Shown here: in pieces, positions 13,032 to 19,256 of the stretch | Position numbering within the stretch: the first letter of the stretch is position 1 | How the letters are laid out: the number at the start of each line of letters is the position of its first letter | Position numbers and translations under genes: made by a program | DNA from: Bacillota bacterium | GTDB lineage: Bacteria; Bacillota; Bacilli; Bacillales_B; DSM-18226 | Assembly (NCBI GenBank): GCA_030705665.1 | Contig: JAUZQA010000010.1 | Coordinates: 1 to 19,256 of the forward strand | Reading direction: 5' to 3' | Length of the DNA stretch: 19,256 nucleotides | Notes under the pieces: model-generated | What the model was told of the DNA's origin: nothing | Database searches by the model: none | What the model saw: the letters and a program-made list of their open reading frames with translations, nothing else

Positions 13032-14243
13032 TTACTTTGCTTCCAGTCTTGTTTGCTGTTTGATACTCTGTTTTTTTGGAGAAACCCGATGACGAGCAAA
13101 TAGAGCGTAATAGAGAAAGATCCCCAATATTACATATATGGAACCAATCAAATATAACGAGCGGAAACCTGTGTGAGCAGCTATGATCCCTACAATTAAG
13201 GAGCCAAGACCCATCCCTGTATCATAAATGGATAGGAAGGTAGCCGTGGCAATACCCTTCCGATGCGGCTGCGCATCCTGAATGGCGATCGTTTGTAAAA
13301 TCGGGAAAATGGATCCCCAGCCTAATCCAATTAATCCAGCAGAAGTTAAAAAGCTCCCAGCACCTTGAGTTTGGCTTAGCAAGAGTATGCCAAGGGCATA
13401 GAAAACAATTGAAGGAAAAACAATTTTATTTGCTCCAAAAAGATCAAACCCTCTGCCCGTAAAAGGCCTTGCTGCCAAAAGGACAATGGCATAGACGACA
13501 AAAAATAGACTTGATACGCTGCCTAAATGAATTTCGCTTGCATATACCGAAACAAAGGATAACAAAGACGAATAAATAATCGCAAAAAAAGCACCAACAA
13601 TTGAAATGGGAACAGCTGAAGCTTCAAATAGGCTTTTAAATGAAAAACTTTGTGTTTTATTCGCTTGTCTTTGTACATTTTTAGGAATTTTGATCATAAT
13701 GCCGGTAACAAAAGCAGCTGCTGCCGCAACAATACTAATGGCAAACAGGATGTTCGCGCCCCAGTTCTGAATGGCAGTCAGGCCAATGAATGGACCAAGA
13801 ACCATTGCCAGATTGGTTGACATAATAAAATAACCCATTCCTTCTCCGCGCCGAGATGTTGGAATGGTGGTGGCCACGATTGCTCCAGCGGCAGTTGTAG
13901 CCATTCCAAAGCCAATACCATGTATAAAACGAAGTATTAAAAAAGTAGTAATGGTTTTTGGGAAAAAATAAAGAAAGGATGATAAAAGAGAAACAAGCAG
14001 GGCTGTAATAAGTACATTTCTAAAACCAGATCGTTCAATCCATTTTCCGGCAAATGGACGAGAAATGATGGCTGAGATTAGAAATACCGTTGTCATTAAT
14101 CCTGCTTCCGATGAGCTGGTATGAAAATGGTCGATTGAAAAAACAGGCAGGGTAACGAGCAAGAAATAAAAGGTGCTAAAAAGAAAAAAATTGCTTAAGG
14201 AAACACTAATAAAATCTTTTGTCCAAAGTTTTGGTTTGTTCAT
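13032..14243 (-). CDS. MFS exporter, 12 TM, cotranscribed with marR
   Basis: A 403-residue major facilitator protein with about 12 TM segments. Motif A is SRPFAGKWIERSGFRN at 61-76, and a second-half counterpart is ARPFTGRGFDLFG. The pattern of residues (RFIHGIGFGMATTAAGAI; GPFIGLTA in the fifth segment) fits the drug efflux or small-molecule exporter branch. It follows marR by 13 bases with its own AAAGGAG seven bases before the ATG, so the pair forms an operon repressed by the MarR protein. The basic tail HRVSPKKQSIKQQTRLEAK is cytoplasmic. Substrate unknown. I see no clear terminator downstream before the flavoprotein promoter region. Confidence 0.88.
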   Translation of the reverse strand: MNKPKLWTKDFISVSLSNFFLFSTFYFLLVTLPVFSIDHFHTSSSEAGLMTTVFLISAIISRPFAGKWIERSGFRNVLITALLVSLLSSFLYFFPKTITTFLILRFIHGIGFGMATTAAGAIVATTIPTSRRGEGMGYFIMSTNLAMVLGPFIGLTAIQNWGANILFAISIVAAAAAFVTGIMIKIPKNVQRQANKTQSFSFKSLFEASAVPISIVGAFFAIIYSSLLSFVSVYASEIHLGSVSSLFFVVYAIVLLAARPFTGRGFDLFGANKIVFPSIVFYALGILLLSQTQGAGSFLTSAGLIGLGWGSIFPILQTIAIQDAQPHRKGIATATFLSIYDTGMGLGSLIVGIIAAHTGFRSLYLIGSIYVILGIFLYYALFARHRVSPKKQSIKQQTRLEAK

Positions 14244-14256
14244 GGATGGACTCCTT

Positions 14257-14673
14257 TCATTGAGGTAATTGTTTTATCCATGTATGTAAAAGTTCATACA
14301 ATTCTTGTTGAGATGTGTTTGAAAGTGGCTTTAATAACGACTGATTAAAGTCAAGTACGGTTTTTTCCCAAACTGGATATTCTCTAAGTGCTTTCTCTGT
14401 TAAGACAATAAATTTTTCACGGCGGTCTTGGCCTTGAACTTGTCTTACATAGTCCAGTTTGACTAATCTTTGAATCGTTCTGGTCAGAGGTGGTGCTTCA
14501 ATTGACAGATACTCACATAGCTGTTTTTGTGTAAGTGACCCTTTATTTTTTAAAGTAAAGATCACCGACCATTGCGCATGATACAATCCATGCTTTTTCA
14601 ATTCGTCATTTAGTCTGTTCATAAGCTGGCGGGAAAGCTGGTGAAGTGTATGAAATAATTCATGTTGTTCCAT
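14257..14673 (-). CDS. MarR-family transcriptional repressor
   Basis: A 138-residue winged-helix protein with the normal MarR layout: dimerisation helices at both ends, the recognition helix in QKQLCEYLSIEAPPLTRTIQRLV (shown here as residues about 55-77), and a wing with VRQVQGQDRREKFIVL. It contains one Cys (residue about 58) in the DNA-binding domain, not the N-terminal sensing Cys of OhrR types. It probably represses its own operon through the palindrome at 14700-14717 and releases it when a ligand, likely an exporter substrate, binds. The ribosome binding site GGAGG is ten bases before the ATG and can be paired in a four-base GGAG/CTCC hairpin (14677-14688). Confidence 0.92.
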   Translation of the reverse strand: MEQHELFHTLHQLSRQLMNRLNDELKKHGLYHAQWSVIFTLKNKGSLTQKQLCEYLSIEAPPLTRTIQRLVKLDYVRQVQGQDRREKFIVLTEKALREYPVWEKTVLDFNQSLLKPLSNTSQQELYELLHTWIKQLPQ

Positions 14674-14699
14674 GAAGGAGAATCCTCCCTATATACAAT

Positions 14700-14742
14700 T
14701 AGTTACCTAGGTAACTATATAAAATTGTAACAAATTTGTCAA
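14700..14742 (-). promoter_or_regulatory. marR operon promoter with 18-bp palindromic operator
   Basis: On the minus strand a perfect TTGACA (14737-14742) and TATAGT (14714-14719) are 17 bases apart. The operator TAGTTACCTAGGTAACTA (14700-14717) is a perfect 18-base palindrome that overlaps the -10 box and transcription start, the expected place for an autorepressing MarR protein. Confidence 0.88.
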
Positions 14743-14748
14743 TAAATG

Positions 14749-14781
14749 AAAAAACCCGCCTGGACTTAAAAACCAAGCGGG
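14749..14781 (-). terminator. Terminator of metH
   Basis: CCCGCCTGG (14755-14763) pairs with CCAAGCGGG (14773-14781) with one mismatch. The A run at 14749-14754 provides the U tail on the minus strand. Confidence 0.88.
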
Positions 14782-14795
14782 CCCTCAAACATAAA

Positions 14796-17700
14796 CTATT
14801 TCAAAACATTAAAATAACGTGCCTCTGGATGGGCAAAGACCATTGCTGTAACAGAGGCTTCTGGTTCCATCATAAATCCATCGGTTAATTGAATGCCTAT
14901 TTCCTCTGGCTGAATCAAGCCAAACAGTTTCTTTTGGTCTTCAATTTCAGGGCAGGCCGGGTATCCATAAGAAAATCTTTGTCCTTGATAGTGACACGCA
15001 AAACGATCCTGCATCGAAAAATCGAGCGGGTCAGGGAACCCCCAACGGTCGCGGATTTGTCTGTGAATTAGTTCAGCAAAACCTTCAGCAGACTCAAGTG
15101 CCAATGACTGGAGTGCATGACTTTCAAGGAAACGTCCTTCCTGCTTGAGATGATCAGCTTTTTCGCGAATGCCTCGGCCGGCAGTAACTGCAAAGAAGCA
15201 AACATAGTCCTTCACACCGCTTCCGACTGATTTAATAAAGTCAGCTAAACATAAAAATGGCTCCGTTTCCTGACGAGGAAAATCAAAGGTTTCAATAATT
15301 TTGTCTTGTTGCTGTGGATCGTAAATATAAATTTTATTACCTTCTGATTGAGCAGGGAAAAATTGATATACGGCATTCGGTGTAATCCAATTGTTTTGGC
15401 TTGCTTCTTGAAGAAGCTCATCTACCGTTTCTTTTACTTTTATTGCCTTTTCGTCTTTTTCCGCAAGTAACTTAGAAATCTTTCCTTTAACACCCAGATG
15501 ATGTCCGATTAGCATTTGCATATTAATATATGGCTCAATATGGGAGAGTGAATATGTTTTAAGCACGTGACGTTTCGTATCCTTTGGAACGAATACTGGA
15601 ACCTCTGTCGAAACTGTAATTTTTGGTTTAACCGCTGTGGTGACAGAAGACTGGGTTACACGATTTCCAACAGACTCTAAGGAAGCCAATTTCTCTTGTT
15701 TTTCCACTAAGAGCTGTTGATATTCCTCTGGCGATTGAACATTATTTGCAAGTGATAACCCGTTCATCGCATCTTTGGCATAAAGAACGAGACCATCGTA
15801 TTCCTTGGAAATCCTTGTTTCTGTAAATTTGCGAGAAAGGGCGGCGCCGCCAACAAGGATTGGCAATGAAATACCGGCTTCTTTCATATCTTGAGCTGTC
15901 AGCACCATCTGCTGGGCGGATTTGACCAATAAGCCTGAAAGGCCGACCATATCAGGCTTTTCCTTGCGAATGGCTTGAATTAGGTCATTTGGTGTTACTT
16001 TAATTCCGAGATCGACGACATTAAAACCGTTATTGCTAAGAATAATATCCACAAGGTTTTTACCGATATCATGGACATCACCTTTAACAGTGGCTAGAAT
16101 GACCTTTCCCTTCGAGGCTGATACATCCCCTTTTTCCATATGAGGCTCTAAAAACGATACTGCTGCCTTCATGACTTCGGCACTTTGCAGCACTTCGGCA
16201 ACAATTAGCTGGTTGTCGTTAAAAAGACGTCCGACTTCTTTCATCCCGTCCATTAATGGCCCATTAATAATATCCAATGGTGCCGGATAAATGGCAAGTG
16301 CTTCTTCAAGGTCAGGAATTAACCCTTCTTTTGTTCCTTCCACAACATAATAGGCAAGTCTTTCTTCTAAGCTCATATCAAGGGTCGTGGTTTTAGCTTC
16401 TTTCTTTTTCCCGCGGTAAAACTCGGTAAAGGTAGCTAATGTTTCGTCGGTTGTATTAAACAAGAGGTCATCTGCCAAAGCAACTTCTTCTTTAGAAATG
16501 GAAGCAAAGCGTTCCAGCTTTTCTGTGTTCACGATCGCGTAATCGAGTCCTGCCTGGGTACAATGGTATAAAAAGACAGAATTTAAAATTTCGCGGCCAA
16601 CTGGGGGCAGGCCAAATGAAACATTGCTGATGCCAAGGATGGTCTGCACTTCAGGCAAGGCTTCCTTAATCAGACGGATGCCATCGACAGTTGCCTTAGC
16701 AGAGCCAATATACTGCACATCTCCAGTACCTACTGGGAATACCAATGGATCAAAGATAAGATCCTGCGGGTTGAGGCCATATTGATGAACGAGCAAATCA
16801 CATGAACGTTTGGCGATTTCTAATTTCCGCTCAGCGGTAACACCCATTCCTTTTTCATCAATCGTTCCCACAACGACAGCTGCACCGTAGCGATGTATCA
16901 GCGGTACAATTGCCTTGAAACGATCCTCGCCATCCTCAAGGTTAATGGAATTAATTATTACTTTCCCTTGTGAGTATTTCAGGGCAGCTTCAATTACTTT
17001 CTCATCGGTTGAGTCAATGACCAAAGGAACCTTGACTTTTTTAACAACTTCCTTAATAAAGTTTTCCATATCGACAAGCTCTTCGCGATCTGGGTCAGCT
17101 AAGCAGATGTCGATGACATGGGCGCCGCCTTTTACTTGGGCTCTGGCAACTTCCGATGCTTCTTCAAATTTTCCTTCGGTGATTAATCTCTTAAACTTAC
17201 GTGACCCAATAACGTTGGTACGTTCACCAACCATTATTGGCCGTAATGTTGGATCATCATAGACAAATGGTTCGATCCCGGAAACCATATGAAAAGTATT
17301 TGTTTTAGCTTCACGAGGCTGGTAGTTTTTCACAGCTTGGGAAATGGCCTTAATATGTTCCGGTGTTGTACCGCAGCAGCCGCCTACAATGTTCAGCCAG
17401 CCATGCTCTGCGAAATCAGCAAGCTTTTTCGCAAGACTGTCAGGTGTTTCGTGATAGTGTCCATCTTCATCGGGAAGCCCGGCATTCGGGTAGCAGATTA
17501 CTGAAGTAGAAGCCATACCTGAAAGTGAGCGGATATGATCCTGCATGAATTCTGGACCGGTTGCACAGTTTAACCCGACAGCAATCGGATGCATATGTTC
17601 AACAGAAATATAGAAGCTCTCGATTGATTGCCCTGCAAGAGTCGTTCCCATTGGTTCAATCGTACCGGAAATCATTAATGGTAAGTTTTTACCCGTTTTT

Positions 17701-18245
17701 TCAAAGGCTCTTTGAATTCCAACAAAGCCAGCCTTCACATTTAACATATCCTGACTTGTTTCGAGTAGCAAGAGGTCGACACCGCCGTCGATTAAACCAA
17801 TCGCTTGCTCTTCATAGGCTTCGGCCAATCTGTCAAAACTTACTCCGCCTGTGACGCTCAATGTTTTAGTAGTGGGTCCCATTGAGCCCGCAACAAAGCG
17901 CGGCCACTCTTCTGTAGATGTCTGACGAGCTGCCTGTACGGCAATTTGGGCACCGACTTTATTAATCTCATAGGCTTTAAACCCGAGTCCATATTCATCA
18001 AGAACAATATTTGTACCGCCAAATGTATTTGTTTCGATGATATCGGCACCAGCTTGCAAGTATTGTTGATGAATGGTTGCAATGACAGAAGGTGCGGTTA
18101 AATTAAGGTTTTCATTACAGCCTTCATATTGTTCGCCGCCAAAGTCCTTGGCAGTAAGATCGGCTTGTTGCAGCATGGTACCCATAGCACCGTCCATTAC
18201 CAGGATGCGTTTTTTTAATTGTTCACTTAAAAGTACTTTCGGCAT
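14796..18245 (-). CDS. metH: Cobalamin-dependent methionine synthase
   Basis: A full-length 1149-residue MetH with all four modules in order. The homocysteine-binding domain (about 1-310) has the zinc ligands C227 (GLNCATG) and C290-C291 (GGCCGTT). The methyltetrahydrofolate (pterin-binding) domain (about 335-600) starts with [13 protein letters not shown]. The cobalamin module (about 640-860) has its helical cap ([19 protein letters not shown]) and the B12 signature D723-x-H725-x-x-G728 in DVHDIGKN, where H725 is the lower axial cobalt ligand. The C-terminal activation domain for reductive reactivation with AdoMet ends with [12 protein letters not shown] and a final [13 protein letters not shown]. 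It transfers methyl from 5-methyl-THF through B12 to homocysteine in the cytoplasm. GGGAGGG nine bases before the ATG supports the start. It overlaps the preceding yitJ gene by 23 bases, so the two are translationally coupled. Confidence 0.97.
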   Translation of the reverse strand: MPKVLLSEQLKKRILVMDGAMGTMLQQADLTAKDFGGEQYEGCNENLNLTAPSVIATIHQQYLQAGADIIETNTFGGTNIVLDEYGLGFKAYEINKVGAQIAVQAARQTSTEEWPRFVAGSMGPTTKTLSVTGGVSFDRLAEAYEEQAIGLIDGGVDLLLLETSQDMLNVKAGFVGIQRAFEKTGKNLPLMISGTIEPMGTTLAGQSIESFYISVEHMHPIAVGLNCATGPEFMQDHIRSLSGMASTSVICYPNAGLPDEDGHYHETPDSLAKKLADFAEHGWLNIVGGCCGTTPEHIKAISQAVKNYQPREAKTNTFHMVSGIEPFVYDDPTLRPIMVGERTNVIGSRKFKRLITEGKFEEASEVARAQVKGGAHVIDICLADPDREELVDMENFIKEVVKKVKVPLVIDSTDEKVIEAALKYSQGKVIINSINLEDGEDRFKAIVPLIHRYGAAVVVGTIDEKGMGVTAERKLEIAKRSCDLLVHQYGLNPQDLIFDPLVFPVGTGDVQYIGSAKATVDGIRLIKEALPEVQTILGISNVSFGLPPVGREILNSVFLYHCTQAGLDYAIVNTEKLERFASISKEEVALADDLLFNTTDETLATFTEFYRGKKKEAKTTTLDMSLEERLAYYVVEGTKEGLIPDLEEALAIYPAPLDIINGPLMDGMKEVGRLFNDNQLIVAEVLQSAEVMKAAVSFLEPHMEKGDVSASKGKVILATVKGDVHDIGKNLVDIILSNNGFNVVDLGIKVTPNDLIQAIRKEKPDMVGLSGLLVKSAQQMVLTAQDMKEAGISLPILVGGAALSRKFTETRISKEYDGLVLYAKDAMNGLSLANNVQSPEEYQQLLVEKQEKLASLESVGNRVTQSSVTTAVKPKITVSTEVPVFVPKDTKRHVLKTYSLSHIEPYINMQMLIGHHLGVKGKISKLLAEKDEKAIKVKETVDELLQEASQNNWITPNAVYQFFPAQSEGNKIYIYDPQQQDKIIETFDFPRQETEPFLCLADFIKSVGSGVKDYVCFFAVTAGRGIREKADHLKQEGRFLESHALQSLALESAEGFAELIHRQIRDRWGFPDPLDFSMQDRFACHYQGQRFSYGYPACPEIEDQKKLFGLIQPEEIGIQLTDGFMMEPEASVTAMVFAHPEARYFNVLK

Positions 18246-19256
18246 GGTCGTTAACCCTCCCTAATTTAATTGCCCGCTCACGCGTATATTTGGCTAACTC
18301 AGCCGTTAACTCATAACGTAAAAATGGTGTGATCAAATAAATTCCATTAAACAGATCGAGGGCAGTATCAATTAACGATTTAGTAATCTCGATTCCTTCC
18401 CGGCCTGCTTTGATTGGATCATCTTTAAATCTTGTCATTCGCTCGCGAATCGTTTCAGAAATTTTGATGCCAGGTACTTCATTATGAAGGAACTCTGCAT
18501 TTTTATGGCTCAGTAATGGCATTAAACCGATATAGATAGGTGCTTTCAGCCCTTTGGTATGTTCAGAAACTTCAATTAATTTTTCTTCTGAAAAGACCGG
18601 CTGGGTAATGAAATAATCGGCACCATATTCAATTTTCTTTTCTAACCGTTTGACGGCTTTATCAAGCGTACGAACATTAGGATTAAAGGCCGCAGCAATA
18701 CTGAAATCTGTTTTTTGACCGAGGTCTTTTCCCGAGAATGACAAACCTTCATTTAACTGCTTGATCATTTGTATTAATTCAAATGAAGAAACATCATAAA
18801 CGGATGAAGCCCCAGGGAAATCCCCAACTCGGGCAGGGTCACCAGTGATAGCCAGAACATCATGCAGGCCCAATGTATGAAGTCCCATTAAATGAGATTG
18901 TAAGCCAATGATATTACGGTCACGGCAGGCAATATGAATCAATGGCCTCATCCCAAATTTTGATTTTACAAGATAACCGAGTGATTCATTGGAAACCCTC
19001 ACGGAGGCTAGTGAATTATCAGCCAGTGTAATGGCATCAATACCTGCTTCTTTAAGTGCTTTTGCCCCTTCAAAAAATTTGGTTGTATCCAGTTTTCGAG
19101 GCGGGTCTAATTCTACAATGACAGATGGCCGCTCTATGACTTCTTCCTCCAGACGAGGGAACTCTCTTTTTATAGTTGATGCTTCAACAACAATTTTTTT
19201 CGATGTTACTTTTACAATCTTTTCCGTGACCGGAACTGCGTTTTTAAGCTCAGATG
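18223..19256 (-). CDS. yitJ: YitJ-type bifunctional homocysteine methyltransferase / methylene-THF reductase (5' truncated)
   Basis: The frame is open from the stop at 18223 to the window edge, giving about 344 residues. The part beginning [20 protein letters not shown] is the start of the methylenetetrahydrofolate reductase domain, a TIM barrel using FAD. It includes [34 protein letters not shown], and the substrate-binding FITQPVF. Upstream lies an acidic/basic linker ([20 protein letters not shown]) rather than a start codon, which shows that another domain precedes it. In Bacillus YitJ that domain is a homocysteine S-methyltransferase. The GTG at 19002 is internal. The reductase makes 5-methyl-THF, the methyl donor for the metH product just downstream. 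An S-box riboswitch would be expected before the unseen start. Confidence 0.9.
   Translation of the reverse strand, partial: SELKNAVPVTEKIVKVTSKKIVVEASTIKREFPRLEEEVIERPSVIVELDPPRKLDTTKFFEGAKALKEAGIDAITLADNSLASVRVSNESLGYLVKSKFGMRPLIHIACRDRNIIGLQSHLMGLHTLGLHDVLAITGDPARVGDFPGASSVYDVSSFELIQMIKQLNEGLSFSGKDLGQKTDFSIAAAFNPNVRTLDKAVKRLEKKIEYGADYFITQPVFSEEKLIEVSEHTKGLKAPIYIGLMPLLSHKNAEFLHNEVPGIKISETIRERMTRFKDDPIKAGREGIEITKSLIDTALDLFNGIYLITPFLRYELTAELAKYTRERAIKLGRVNDHAESTFK

Noticed and set aside
16915..17262. A 115-codon plus-strand ORF inside metH
   Set aside because: It is an antisense shadow of the metH pterin-binding domain: serine-rich, no ribosome binding site, no recognisable motif.
18246..18300. 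A separate promoter or S-box riboswitch for metH
   Set aside because: metH starts within yitJ; no room or consensus for an S-box at the junction.

Overview
This window looks like chromosomal DNA of a low-GC, spore-forming Bacillaceae (Bacillus, Neobacillus or Mesobacillus type). The evidence is strong AGGAGG-type ribosome binding sites, sigma-A promoters, U-tailed hairpin terminators, and a set of Bacillus-type genes: a YugN-like tail, a YugO-like potassium channel, a Spo0E-like phosphatase, YteA, YozQ/DUF4025, DUF4023 and a YitJ-MetH operon. I see no rRNA, tRNA, CRISPR array, intact insertion sequence or prophage.

Layout. 1-1164: the end of a YugN-like gene, tail to tail with a K+ channel. 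1345-3420: a 49-aa Spo0E-like protein, a membrane-anchored family 2 glycosyltransferase and a LysE-type exporter. 3455-5121: small Bacillus-type proteins around the DksA/TraR-like sporulation protein YteA. 5160-7392: a metal-ion block with a CDF efflux pump followed by a CorA channel. Both genes have 5' leaders that can hide the ribosome binding site. 7496-9570: two small proteins, one very acidic, and a membrane-bound diguanylate cyclase. 9710-12883: a 14-TM DHA2 drug exporter, DUF4023, a 103-aa unknown, a palindromic MITE-like repeat and a stripped-down thioredoxin-reductase-like flavoprotein. 13032-14742: a MarR regulator and a 12-TM MFS exporter in one operon with a perfect 18-bp operator. 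14796-19256: cobalamin-dependent methionine synthase (metH), overlapping the end of a YitJ-type bifunctional homocysteine methyltransferase/methylenetetrahydrofolate reductase gene that runs off the window.

How the genes work together. The clearest pathway is yitJ-metH: the reductase makes 5-methyltetrahydrofolate, which MetH uses to methylate homocysteine. The MarR-MFS pair is a self-contained efflux unit. A similar operator core sits over the promoter of the flavoprotein gene, so all three may share a regulon.

Most interesting candidate. The leader of corA (6231-6373) encodes a short peptide with an early Pro-Ile-Asp-Pro-Asp-Pro run followed by Arg-Arg, which recalls the enterobacterial Mg2+-sensing MgtL peptide. 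The same leader contains three RNA segments that can form two mutually exclusive helices. One hides the corA ribosome binding site and the other, which is longer, frees it. This may be an undescribed translation-coupled Mg2+ sensor in Bacillaceae. It is an inference from sequence only.
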